From Nicotiana tabacum (taxonomy: Eukaryota > Streptophyta > Magnoliopsida > Solanales > Solanaceae), in contig NC_134089.1 in NCBI RefSeq assembly GCF_000715075.1, positions 106,895,157-106,959,156 on the forward strand: a stretch of DNA of 64,000 bases. The letters are read 5' to 3'. The translations under genes were made by a program, and so were the position numbers. Positions 45,966 through 57,179 of the stretch are shown in pieces; position 1 is the stretch's first letter; each line of letters starts with the position of its first letter. A model generated the notes under the pieces. It saw only the letters and a list, made by a program, of their open reading frames with translations, was not told the DNA's origin and ran no database searches.

Positions 45966-46191
45966 GGCTTGCATCACGTTTAAATTTATGCACAATATAT
46001 GCTTATTTGTAGGTAAACCGTCAAGCAATGGCTATCTCAGCAGAAGCAATCTCGCTCCAGTTTCCGCAGCCCTATTAGACCTTAACCATTCATCCCGACC
46101 TGAATATTGCGCCCGTTCTTGAAAAGATCTCCATCAGCATACTCCGCCGACGGATCCTGAACTACATATGAACTGATTCCTATAAGACCAG

Positions 46192-46206
46192 GGATATGTA
46201 GGCAGC
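46192..46206 (+). repeat. GGATATGTAGGCAGC motif, copy 2
   Basis: Second copy of the motif at 44379. It closes the repeat zone about 110 bp before the 3' LTR. Confidence 0.8.
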
Positions 46207-46302
46207 TCAAGAGTCAGAGCAAGACCAACCTCCTCTTCAAACAATTTCGTTCGGTCAAAATTGGCCATCATATCTGTACCCGACAACTCTTTCATCCCCC
46301 CG

Positions 46303-46318
46303 GGTAAAGAGGGACAGC
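46303..46318 (+). other. Ogre polypurine tract
   Basis: GGTAAAGAGGGACAGC immediately precedes the 3' LTR start TGTTGATACC. Confidence 0.75.
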
Positions 46319-47486
46319 TGTTGATACCCAATTTTTCCCTGTATTTTTTATAAATATGCAAAATACCTTCAGAATAGCCTATATATGCATATATAAGTAT
46401 GTCCCAAGGTCCTATTATTTTTCCTTAATTTTTCAAAGTTTTTTAAGTCAATTTACTACTGTGTTTCTTATCAAGAAAAACCCAATAATTGTCCCCAAAA
46501 TTATTTTTTTGATGATTTATTTATTGTATTCTCATGATTATATTAAAATATAGCTAATATATTTTTCACAGAATTTTACAAATTTATTTGGTATTTTTTA
46601 GGGATAAAATTGTATAATTGCAATATTAGCCATTTTTAGGTTTAAATCCGTCTCGTATTTATAAAGTGGGATTTTATATTTTTAAATTGATAATTATATA
46701 TTATAAATCATTTTAGCGCTTTTAATTTGTTTTCAAAAATTTGTTTATTATTTTTTTATAAATTAAAGGGGAAAAGAGCTATTTAATTTATAGCCACATT
46801 TGTCCTTTTAATTTGGCCTAATTAAATCCAATAACCAGCCCAATGCCTAATCAGATTACCCAACCCAGGCCCCAATTACCCCTACTCGACCCAAAACCAT
46901 ATTAAATCTTGGCCGTTGATCTAAAAGATCAACGACCCTCATTTGTTCTTACCATTTTAATTCCAAACGACCCCCAATACCCCTCTCATTTCCTCACTCG
47001 TCTCTATCTCTCTATCTCTGGTTCTCTCTAGAACCTTCCTCCTTCCCCTCCTATCTGATGAGTTCCCTTCATCTTCTTCGGCCACCTTCTGACTTGAATC
47101 TATGGTGGTTTCACCACCCACCGGCCTCCTATGGCTCCTCATGTTTGGTTACTGAAGTTTCATGACTTGACCACGAAGAGCTAGGTCTAGACCTCTATTG
47201 ATTCAAGCTTTACAGTCATCTCCGGCCTGCTCCAACAAGCCATGTCTGTTTCGAGCCTGGCCTCGACTCCTCCCGCTTAGATCCAAGCCTTTCTCACCGT
47301 TTGGGTTCCTATGAAAACCCTAGCCTTTGAGGTTTTTCTGATCTCTTTAGATCTGTTCCAGATCTATGCTTTCCCTAAGCTTTAAACGATTTTCTAATAT
47401 TTTTTAAAAAAGTTATGCTTTCAAAACCTTTATTTTCCGATCTAGGGGTTTTAGATGTCTATCTGATTTTCTTTTTTCTCTTGTGT

Positions 47487-47725
47487 GTATTTCTTCTACT
47501 ATGTTTCTTCTACTATGTTTATTCTACTGTGTTCTTGTTAAGCTTCTGCTACCATATTCTTATCAGTTTACTCTACCATTTTTTTTATTTTTTTTACGGT
47601 GTTCTGATTAGTTTTCTTCTACTACGTTTGTTATTAGTTTCTTCTACTATGTTTTCTTTGAGCTCTTCTACTATGTTTCGCATGTTACTCTTCTACTATG
47701 TTTCTCATGAGTTTCTATTACTGAA
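47487..47725 (+). repeat. TTCTACTATGTT minisatellite in Ogre 3' LTR
   Basis: Counterpart of 20296-20525, with nine or so units and a similar order of variants. Confidence 0.7.
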
Positions 47726-48611
47726 GGAACATGTTAAAGGGATTAGTTCCTTTCTAAAATCTCTGAACCTGTTTCGACTTGATTACTTGTCCTCTCATTC
47801 TGCACTCGATTGATGGTAGAAACCCTAGAATTTGGGGTTTCTTCCGAGTTTGGAAACCATTGGCTATGTGATTTGCTTGAAACTGGTTTCAAGAACCCTA
47901 ACTCCTGTAGACCTATGTCGAGTCTCTGAACTGAGTTTTGAAATCTTTTTCTTTCATATGATTCTGACTTTTGCTAAACTCTTCTAAGGTCTTTTACACT
48001 GGACCTTTTGTATGCTATTTGATACTATCTGTCTTCTACACTGCTAACCTATGTGACTACCATGATCCTGTAGTCTCCTATCTACTTATTTTTTTGCAAT
48101 TGCATGACACTTTCAGTTTGTCCTAAATTCAGCCTCGCATGTCTGATATTGGTGTACTCTTTATATGTGCTGAACTTCCCTTCTAAAGGGCTTTCAAATT
48201 TTGATTAGTTTCAGACTTCCTTCTGTATAGGTTTGATTGATTTCTTTCCTTGTTTGCTGATTTCCCTGTGACTCGATTTAAGTTAAAAGTTTTCCTTAGC
48301 TTTTCTGACTTGGTTCATTTATGGACCAATACTTACATAATCTCTGACCCCTTGATTTACTGCATACTAGGGGATCCTTACCTTATTTGTTTTAACCGTG
48401 TATTTCAAAATCATTCCCTTAATTAAAATCCCTATGTATTTACCCCTAATTGCCTACTTTGCACAAGATGTTTATTTGATTCCTTTCCCAAAATAGCTTT
48501 TACCGTTTAAGTCTAAATTCCTTGATTAAAGGAAGTCTTGTATTGATTGATTTTAATTGATATTCAGTGCCTTAATTGTTTTCTTACCTTGTTTCTGCCT
48601 GTTCTTCACAC

Positions 48612-48619
48612 TATAAATA
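48612..48619 (+). promoter_or_regulatory. Putative Ogre 3' LTR TATA box
   Basis: TATAAATA, identical in context to the 5' LTR copy at 21417. Confidence 0.5.
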
Positions 48620-49568
48620 CCTGCTCTTCATTAACACAAACACATCGATCACTCGTAGTCTTTCTGAAGTTACACTTACACTCAAAAGTATTCTCTCTTA
48701 TTGCTTGTACTGTGGCCTATTTACAAGACCTATTGCCTGCCTTTCTTTATTTGCTTCTTTGAATACTGGTATGTCCTGATTTAAGCTTTTTAGCATCACA
48801 ACAATGTGTTTATTTACTGCTTTTGTATTCCTGTCTGCTTACTGCTTCTGTGTGTTTCAACACTACTGATCTCTTTCTGCATGTTCTATTATAAATCTCA
48901 AACCCCTGCCCCCTATGTGTTTAAGCTATGGTTTGAGGCATGGCAATACTACAAGTTATTTTCCATCAATCAAACTAGATCCCTTGGGATCTTAGCCTCT
49001 AAATAGTGTGTTCTGGAAGGTTTGAGAGTATGCTAGCATCCTTCATTGCTGAGCATGCTTGAAGCCTATCTTGGCCTAAGCAATAGGCTCTTCACAATTT
49101 CCCTACCCCCCTGAACTCCCTATGCATGTTTATTAGTAGCTGTTTCCCTCATTTTCCCCTTTAGTAGTCTATTCTGCACTTGCACACTTTCTTAGTCTTT
49201 AAGTTCTGCCCCCCCTCTTATGAGCCTTGCCTTGGGACCCTTTGAGCTCCCTCTGAACTTCGAGACTTGAGGGCTGGCCCTTCCACACTACACTTGTCCT
49301 AATCTGATTATACATTTGGGTGTGAGCATACCCCGGAGTTCCTTTGAGGCTCTTAGGGAACTTTGACACACTCAAATGGGAGAAAGGCTTTGGATCATGA
49401 TCCCTTGGAGTTGGTTTACCTCATATTTCAGACATGAAGTCTGAATCAGGATCACCTTTGGTTGTATCTTTATTTATATTTCTGATGTGTTTTTTACTTT
49501 ATTCCGGGCTGTAATAATTTGTAATAAACTCTTGGGGATAGATAGTGAAAAGGGGGGATAACTATGTA

Positions 49569-50060
49569 TGCAAAGGGTAGATATCATGCCTATAGGTATT
49601 TCTGAATTCTGCATTCTCACATAGATATCATTCCTATATGTATTTCTGAATTCCGCATTTCTCACATAGATAACATGCCTATAGGTATTTCTGAATTCCA
49701 CATTCTCACATAGATATCATGCCTATAGGTATTTCTGATTTCACATTTCTCACATAGATGCCATGTCTATAGGTATTTCTGAATTCTACATTCTCTCTTA
49801 TAGAAATCATGTCCATGAGTATCTGGAAATCTGAATTCTGCATATGCATATAGAAATTATGCCTATAGGTCCTTCTGAATCTTGTATATCCATTTTTTTT
49901 CATATAGCAATCATGTTCATAGGTCTTAAACAATCAACTGCAATTAGATATCATCTTCATAGGTCTTAAACAAAATTCAGCACCTAGATATCATGCCTAT
50001 AAGGTTTCTGCATTTTACCATGTCTATAAAAGGTTTAAAATCAACAACGCATAGAAAGCA
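49569..50060 (+). repeat. TAGATATCATGCCTATAGG array in Ogre 3' LTR
   Basis: The first four units are nearly regular (45-50 bp) and carry CATAGATATCATGCCTATAGG-like strings followed by TATTTCTGAATTC. Looser copies continue to about 50060, with one at about 50240. It has one more regular unit than the 5' LTR. The core CCTATAGG is a perfect 8-bp palindrome. Confidence 0.85.
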
Positions 50061-51196
50061 TGTCTATAGGAACTATTAATGGAATCTGAATCGCTTCATT
50101 CACGTCTAGAGCTAAAACCAGTAATAACGAGTATCATCAGTGTCAGAATTTATAAACTTCGTAAAAACTTGCTTTCTTTAATAATCTGACAATCTTTTTA
50201 ACTAGTATGTATTCAATTTTTTAATTTTTCTGAATTCAGTAGATACCATGCCTATAGGATCCTTGTCCAATGCTTAGGCAAGCCTTAGGGAGAAGTTATA
50301 AACTAAATCTGTACAACCAGCAGGCAGGCCTAATTCGGGCTTTTTATCTGAATTATGTAATAAATCAGTCTGCCTCAACCTTTAAGTTCTTAATCAGAAC
50401 ATAAACAGTATGTGAAAGTCGTGCTAATTATGTGCTTTCTTTGTTCAAGGAGGTATATCTGAGCCTTTTACCTGTTATGTGCTTTCCCCCAACCTGCTAT
50501 ACATGTTTTTGTATGCCGTCTTAGAATTTTGCCTTTGAAACTATAAATGAGCCTAATATCCCTTCCTCTTAGGATTAGTAGTCCTAAATGCCTCCGGGAC
50601 TGATAGGATTGGGACGGATAATAACATGCAATAAGTAAATGAGACCATTCCGCGCTTTAATACCTTAACGGGTGGGAAATGGTAGATATGGATATGATGA
50701 CCACGCGATAACGTCTCGTGTAGCCCTTTGCTAAGGAGTGATTACCGGATGTTGCGTGGGGTGATCCATATTATTAATAAACCTAAGACCCCCCCTTTTC
50801 CTTTTGTTTCTTCTAAAGATTTCAAACTATTTCCTTTAAGAAAATCAGCTTCCTTTTAATTCTTTCCAATTTTGTTTGTAACCATTTTGTGAAAATCCCC
50901 TCTTATTTGAAGTTTTATTTGCCTATATGTTATTTGCACCTAAATTCACAACAATAGTCTGGCCGGGAATCATACTAGTGGATCTTGAGGAGTTCCTAAC
51001 ACCTTTCGCTTGGGATAATTTCAAGCCCTTACCCAATCTCTTGTTACTCATATCAAACCTTCTTGGTGTCCTAATGCACCTTAATCATTAGGTGGAGACT
51101 CTTCAATTCAAGCCCAAATTCCCAAAAGGGAATGAGTTGTCCTCCCAAATGTCATAAACCTGATTTCGCGAGAAAAAGGGGGCGCGACAACCTTAC

Positions 51197-51310
51197 CTGT
51201 GGTCACGCAGATGCGGGGACATGGCCACACCTGTGGTTCCTCTGCGCACCTACGCCTCAAGAATGCTCCCGCGGAGCTTGGACCTGCGGTCCCCCATCCA
51301 CAGGTGCGGA
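51197..51310. repeat. CGCAGATGCGG-type motifs in the chromovirus LTR
   Basis: CGCAGATGCGG, ACCTGTGG, CGCACCTACG, GCGGAGC and CACAGGTGCGG cluster just right of the Ogre insertion. The matching left part of the array lies at about 19040-19142. The Ogre inserted inside this array. Confidence 0.65.
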
Positions 51311-52006
51311 TATGGAAGAAGCAGCACACCAGCTGCATTTCCTCAAGTATAAATTTTTCCGAAAACCATCCAAAATCATCTCGAGGCCCCCGGGACCTCA
51401 ACCAAAAATTACGAACAAGTCACATACCAGCATTCAGAGTTAGTCCAACCTTCGAAACACTCAAAATAACATTGAAAAACAAAATCAACCTCAGATTCAA
51501 GCCTAAGAACGAAGAAACTTTCAGATTTCCCAAACAATGCCAAAACCTATCAAACCTCACCTAAATGACCTGTAATTTTGCATACACGTCAAAAATGAAT
51601 CAACGGACATACTCTGATTTACGGAATCCCGTTCCCACCCCGATATCAAGATTTCCACTGCCGATCGGAAAATGCTAAATTTCTAATTTCGCTAATTCAC
51701 ACCTAAATCTACCACAGACCTCCAAACCACATTCCGAGTACGCTCCTAAGCCCAAAATCACCTAACGGAGCTATCCAAACCATCAAAATTTATATCCAAG
51801 ACCTTCTAGACATAAGTCAACATCCGGTTGATTTTTCCAACTTAAGCTTACTTAAAAGAGACTAAGTGTCTTATTCCACTCTAAGATCACTCCGAACACA
51901 ACACAACCAACACGATATGATGAAATACAGCTGAACAACACATAAGAAAGCATAAATGGGGGAAACGAAGTGGTAACTTATGAAACGACTAACCGGGTCG
52001 TTACAT

Positions 52007-53479
52007 TCTCCCCCTCTTAAAGAAACGTTCGTCCTTGAACGAGTCTAGAAACATACCTGAAGCCTTAAATAGGTGAGGATATCTGCTCTGCATCTCCCGC
52101 TCGGTTTCCCAGGTAGCCTCCTCCACGAGCCGACCTCTCCACTGTACTTTCACTGAAGCTATATCCTTTGATCTAAACTTTCGAATCTAACACTCCAAAA
52201 TAGCCACTGGCTCCACATCATAAGTGAAATCACCGTCTAACTGAACCGTGCTAAAATCCAAAACATGGGATGGATCGCCAATATACTTCTGGAGCATAGC
52301 AACATGAAATACCGGGTGCACACTCGACAGGCTAGGTGGCAAAGCCAGCTCATAAGCCACCTCCCGAATCATCCAAAGCACCTCAAAAGGCCCAATAAAC
52401 CGAGGACTCAATTTACCCTTCTTCCCAAATCTCATAACACCCTTCATGGGTGAAACCTTTAGTAGAATTTCTCCCCAACCATGTAAGACACATCATGAAC
52501 CTTCCCGTCAGCATAACTCTTTTGTCTCGATAGCATTGTACGAAGCTGCTCCTGAATCACTTTCACCTTGTCCAAAACATCTTGCACTAAGTCCGTCGCC
52601 AAAAGCCTAGCCTCACCCGGGTCAAACCAACCTACTAGAGACCTATACCGTCTCCCATTCAAAGCCTCATATGGAGCCATCTAAATACTCGACTGGTAAC
52701 TGTTGTTATATGCAAACTCCACGAGCGGTAGAAACTGATCCCATGACCCTCCAAAATCAATAACACAAGCGCGAAACATGTCCTCCAATATCTGAATAGT
52801 GCGCTCGGACTGCCCATCCATCTAAGGGTAAAAAGCTGTGCTCAATTCAACCTGAGTACCCAACTCTCGCTGCACGGCTCTCCAAAACTACGATGTGAAC
52901 TGAGTACCTCTATCTGAAATGATGGAACTTTGACACCATGCATGTGAACATTCTCTCGAATATAAACTCAGCTAACCGCTCTGAATAATAGGTAGTACAC
53001 ACAGGAATGAAGTACGTAAACTTGGTCAGCCGATCCACAATCACCCAAATGGCATCGAACTTCTTCAAAGTCTGTGGGAGTCCAACTACAAAATCCATGG
53101 TGATCCGCTCCCACTTCCACTCTAGAATTTCTAATCGCTGAAGCAAGCCACCCAGTCTCTGATGCTCATATTTTCACTACTGACAATTGAGACACGGAGC
53201 TACAAATCCAACAATATCCTTCTTCATTATTCTTCAACAATAATTCTATCTCAAATCCTGATACATCTTCGCGGCACCCGGATGGATGGAATACCGCGAG
53301 CTATGGGCCTATTCCAGAATCACCTCCCGAAGCCCATTTACATTGGGCACGCATATCCGGCCCTGCATCCTCAACAATCCATCACCACCAATAGTCATAT
53401 CTCTGGCAACGTCGTGCTAAACTCTCTCCTTGAGGACTCTGATGCGATCAAACAAGGAAGACCGAGAAACCACACAAGC
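52007..53479 (-). pseudogene. Minus-strand chromovirus pol 3' end, duplicate copy 1
   Basis: Read from 53479 down: integrase N-terminal and core pieces ([38 protein letters not shown]). The second-Asp region survives but out of frame (about 52915). Then [18 protein letters not shown] and [20 protein letters not shown] segments, and the chromodomain near 52190-52050. It starts abruptly inside pol (near a [21 protein letters not shown] position) and runs into the 3' LTR. The same stretch occurs again at 53797-55250, so this is the downstream copy of a tandem duplication. Stops and frameshifts are frequent. Confidence 0.85.
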
Positions 53480-53796
53480 TAAGATTTTGCCAATTCACAC
53501 TTAAATCTACCACGGACCTCCAAACCATATTCCGAACACGCTCCTAAGCCCAAAATCACCTAACAGAACTTCCGAACCATCATAATTTATATCCGAGACC
53601 TTCTACACATAAGTCAACATCCGATTGACTTTTCTAACTTAAGCTTACTCAAAAGAGACTAAGTGTCTCATTCCACTCTAAGATCACTCCGAACACAACA
53701 CAAGCAACACGATATGATGAAATACAGCTGAACAACACATAGAAAAGCAGAAATGGGGAAACAAAGTGGTAACTTATGAAACGACCGGTTGGGTCG
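53480..53796 (-). mobile_element. LTR 5' fragment inside the element (duplication joint)
   Basis: About 317 bp match 51690-52006, the LTR end that follows pol. They share AAATCTACCACGGACCTCC-like text, AGACTAAGTGTCT and the TCGTTACA border at 53796. Because the fragment sits between two copies of the pol 3' end, it marks the joint of the duplication. The left break at about 53479 joins ...CACAAGCTAA to GATTTTGCCAATTCACAC. Confidence 0.85.
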
Positions 53797-55400
53797 TTAC
53801 ATCCTCCTCCTCTTAAACAAATGTTCGTCCTCGAAAGAGTCTAAAAACATACCTGAAGCCTCAAATAGATGAGGATATCTACTCCGCATCTCCCGCTCGG
53901 TTTCCCAGGTAGCCTCCTCCACCGGCTGACCTCTCCAATGTACTTTCACTGAAGCTATATCATTTAATCTCAACTTTCGAATCTGATGCTCCAAAATAGC
54001 CACTGGCTCCACATCATAAGTCAAATCACCGTCTAACTGAACCGTGCTAAAATCCAAAACATGAGACGGATCGCCAATATACTTCCAAAGCATAGTAACA
54101 TAAAATACCGGGTGCACACTCGACAGACTTGGTGGCAAAGCCAACTCATAAGCCACATCCCGAATCCTCTGAAGCACATCAAAAGGCCCAATAAACCAAC
54201 CCTTCTCCACAAATCTCATAACACCCTTCATGGGTGAAACCTTCTGTAGAACTTCTCCCCAACCATATAAGACACATCACGAACCTGCCTGTCAGCATAA
54301 GTCTTTTGTCTCGACTGTGCTGTACGAAGCTGCTCCTGAATCTCTTTCACCTTGTCCAAAGCATCTTGCACTAAGTCCCTAGCCAAAAGCCTAGCCTCAC
54401 CCGGGTCAAACCAACCTACTAAAGACCTACACCGTCTCTCATTCAAAGCCTTATATGGAGCCATCTGAATACTCGACTGGTAACTGTTGTTATATGCAAA
54501 CTCTGCGAGTGGTAGAAACTGATCCCATGACCCTCCAAAATCAATAACACAAGCGTGGAACATGTCCTCCAATATCTGAATAGTCTACTCAGACTGCCCA
54601 TCCATCTGAGGGTGAAAAGCTGTGCTCAACTCAACCTGAATACCCAACTCTCACTACACGGCTCTCCAAAACTGCGATGTGAACTGAGTACCTCTATTTA
54701 ACACCATGCATGCGAACATTCTCTCGAACATAAATCTCAGCTAACCGCTCTGAATAATAGGTAGTACACACAGGAATGAAGTACGCAGACTTGGTCATGC
54801 GATCCACAATCACCCAAATGGCATCGAACTTCTTCAAAGTTCGTGGGAGTCCAACTACAAAATCCATGGTGATCCGCTCCCACTTCCATTCTAGAATATC
54901 TAACCGCTGAAGCAAGCCACCTAGTCTCTGATGCTCATATTTCACCTGCTGACAATTGAGACACACAGCTACAAATACAACAATATCCTTCTTCATTCTT
55001 CTCCACCAATAATTCTATCTCAAATCTTGATACATCTTTGCGGCACCTGGATGGATGGAATATCGCGAGCTATGGGCCTCATCCAAAATCACCTCCCGAA
55101 GCCCATTTACGCTAGGCACACATATCCGGCCCTGCATCCTCAACACTCCATCATCACCAATAGTCACATATATAGCATCACCGTGCTGAACTCTGTCCTT
55201 GAGGACTCTAATGCGATCAAACAAGGAAGATCGAGAAACCACACAAGCTAAAACCTGACTGGGCTCCAAAATATGAAACCTCACAAACCGATTGACCGAG
55301 TCCTGAACATCAACTGCAAGAGGTCTCTCCCCAACAGGAATAAATGCAAGACTGCCCATACTCACCACCTTCCTATTCAAAGCATCGGCCACTACATTGG
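53797..55400 (-). pseudogene. Minus-strand chromovirus integrase and chromodomain, copy 2
   Basis: Read on the minus strand: MADALNRKVVSMGSLAF (55392), [20 protein letters not shown], the zinc region HSSRYSIHPG with CLNCQQ, and the core [20 protein letters not shown]. The C-terminal domain is FIGPFDVLQRIRDVAYELAL, and the chromodomain is QIRKLRLNDIASVKVHWRGQ then EEATWE. At about 54700 the text jumps from GCATGGTGTTAA to ATAGAGGTACTCAG, so about 20 bp covering the second catalytic Asp is deleted. A gap near 54200 also shortens the C-terminal domain. This is the in-place copy, contiguous with RNase H upstream. Confidence 0.87.
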
Positions 55401-56560
55401 CCTTCCCGGATACTACAAGATAGAAATATCATAGTCCTTTAGCAGATCCAACCACCTCCGCTACCTCAAATAGAGATCCTTCTGCTTGAACAAGTGTTTT
55501 AGGCTACGATGATCAGTGAACACCTCACAAGACACACCATAGAGATAATGCCTCCAAATCTTCAATGCGTAAACAATGGCAGCCAACTCTAAATCATGAA
55601 CATGGTAGTTCTTCTTATGGGGATTCAATTGACGAGAAGCATAAGCAATCACACTACCTTCCTGCATCAACACACACCCAATACTAACTCTCGAAGCATC
55701 ACAATACACTGTATATGAACCTAAAGCTGATGGCAAAACTAACACTAGAGCTGTGGCCAAGGCAGCCTTGAGCTTCTGAAAGCTCGCCTCACACTCATCC
55801 GACCACCTGAATGGAGCACACTTTTGAGTCTATTTGGTCAAGGGTGATGCTATAGACGAAAATCCCTGAACGAATCGACGGTAATAGCCCGCCAAACCAT
55901 GAAAGCTGCGAATCTCTATGGCTGAGGACGGTTTGGGCCAACTCTGAACCGCCTCTATCTTCTTCGGATCAACCTAAATGCCCTTACTGAACACTACGTG
56001 CCCCAAGAAAGCCACTAAACTAATCCAAGAACTCACATTTGGAGAACTTTGCACAAAGCTTCTCCTCCCTCAATCTCTGCAACACAACTCTCAAATACTC
56101 CGCGTGCTCCTCCTGACCATGCGAGTATACTAGAATATCATCAATGAATACAATAACAAACGAGTCAAGATAAGACCGAAAAACATTGTTCATCAAATGC
56201 ATGAATGCTGCTGGGGCATTGTCAACCCAAAAGATATTACAAGGAACTCATAATGACCATATCGTGTCCTGAAAGTCGTCTAAAGAATATCCGAGTCCCT
56301 GATCTTCAACTGGTGATATGCTGACCAGAGATAAATCTTGGAGAACACTCTCGCTCCCTGAAACTGTTCAAATAAATCATCAATACGAGGGAAAGGATAC
56401 TTGTTCTTGATTGTAACTTTGTTCAACTACCTATAATCAATGCACATCCTCATCATGCCATCCATCTTCTTCACAAATAGAATATGTGCACCCAAAACGA
56501 CACACTAGGCCAAATAAACCCCTTATCAAGGAGTTCCTGAAGCTGCTCCTTCAACTTCTT
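55401..56560 (-). pseudogene. pol: Minus-strand chromovirus RT and RNase H, broken
   Basis: Read from 56560 down: [20 protein letters not shown], a frameshifted fingers region with KKMDGMMRMCIDY-like text near 56450, then [15 protein letters not shown] and FIDDILVYS (Asp pair at 56142-56137). The thumb and connection are broken. RNase H follows with [29 protein letters not shown] and [16 protein letters not shown]. Several in-frame stops and a small insertion/deletion near 56230 and 56000 inactivate it. Confidence 0.87.
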
Positions 56561-56699
56561 TAGCTCTGTCGGTGCCATACGATATGGTAGAATAGAAATA
56601 GGCTGAGTGCCAAGCACCAAATCAATACCAAAGTCAATATCCCTATCCGGTGGCATGCCTGGCAGGTCTATAGGAAACACATCCAGAAAGTCCCTTACT

Positions 56700-57140
56700 A
56701 CCAGGACTGAATCAATGGTCTACTGAGAACATAATCTGTCAAACCTTGCCATTCAATTCATGGCAACCCCGGCATGGCCAATTTCACTGTCTTGGCATGA
56801 CAGTCCAAAATAGCATGACACGGAGATAACCAATCCATACCCAATATCACATCAAAATCAATCATACTAAGCAACAAGAGATCCACTCGGGGATCCAAAC
56901 CCCTAATAGTCACCACACACAATTGATATATGCGGTCCAAACAATAGTATCACCCATCGGAGTAGATACATGAACAGATGAAACAAGAGACTCACGAGGC
57001 ACGTCCAAATAATGAGCAAAATATGATGGCATGCATGAAAAAGTAGAACCGGGGTCAAATAATATAGAGGCATCTTTATGGCATACAGAGACAATACCTA
57101 TAATCACAACATCTGAAGTAATAACATCTGGCATGGCTGG
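56700..57140 (-). pseudogene. Minus-strand chromovirus protease
   Basis: The frame from 57134 reads VCHKDASILFDPGSTFSCMP, with the catalytic Asp codon at 57056-57054 in the same DPGST form as the plus-strand element. A further piece in another frame (56940-56758) reads RVDLLLLSMIDFDVILGMDW, then HAILDCHAKTVKLAMPGLP. A frameshift near 56905 separates them. Confidence 0.8.
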
Positions 57141-57179
57141 GAGTGTATAAAAATGGGCCTGACCACCACCTGATCGACT

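Larger units (their letters stand above)
19151..51189 (+). mobile_element. Ogre/Tat-like Ty3/gypsy retrotransposon, with a nested element
   Basis: Two long LTRs begin TGTTGATACCCAATTTTTCC and end GGGGGCGCGACA. They bracket a primer site, an extra ORF1, gag, protease, RT, RNase H, archaeal-type RNase H, integrase, a repeat-rich 3' region and a polypurine tract. ORF1 upstream of gag plus the second RNase H place it in the Tat lineage, Ogre-like. Total span is 32 kb, of which 10.8 kb is a younger nested element, leaving about 21.3 kb. Flanking 5-mers differ (ATCGC left, ACCTT right), so no clean target-site duplication remains, although both flanks belong to one chromovirus LTR. All ORFs are broken. 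By eye the first 130 bp of the two LTRs differ at roughly 6-7% of positions. Confidence 0.88.
46319..51189 (+). mobile_element. 3' LTR of the Ogre-like element
   Basis: 4871 bp from TGTTGATACC to GGGGGCGCGACA, uninterrupted. It serves as the reference for the split 5' LTR. It contains the TTCTACTATGTT block (47487-47725), a TATA-like string (48612-48619), AATAAA (49523-49528) and the TAGATATCATGCC array (49569-50060). It includes about 118 bp (about 50478-50594) missing from the 5' LTR. Confidence 0.9.
17175..52006 (-). mobile_element. 3' LTR of a minus-strand Tekay/Del-like chromovirus, split by the Ogre
   Basis: The plus-strand left edge is TGTCACGACCCCAAAACC and the right edge ends CCGGGTCGTTACA, the inverted form of the plus-strand Tekay-like LTR borders. 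Only 17175-19150 and 51190-52006 belong to it (1976 + 817 bp, about 2.8 kb together); the Ogre fills the rest. The two parts fit consecutively onto the uninterrupted solo LTR at 58203-61138. Pol 3' sequence of the same orientation follows from 52007, which makes this the 3' LTR. CpG-rich CGCAGATGCGG-type motifs lie on both sides of the break (about 19040-19140 and 51197-51310). Confidence 0.75.

Noticed and set aside
45819..46361. Short minus-strand ORFs in the Ogre 3' region
   Set aside because: They run through tandem repeats and the motif region and share no conserved frame between repeat units.
47415..47813. 132-residue hydrophobic ORF in the Ogre 3' LTR
   Set aside because: Encoded by the TTCTACTATGTT minisatellite; the 5' LTR counterpart is interrupted.
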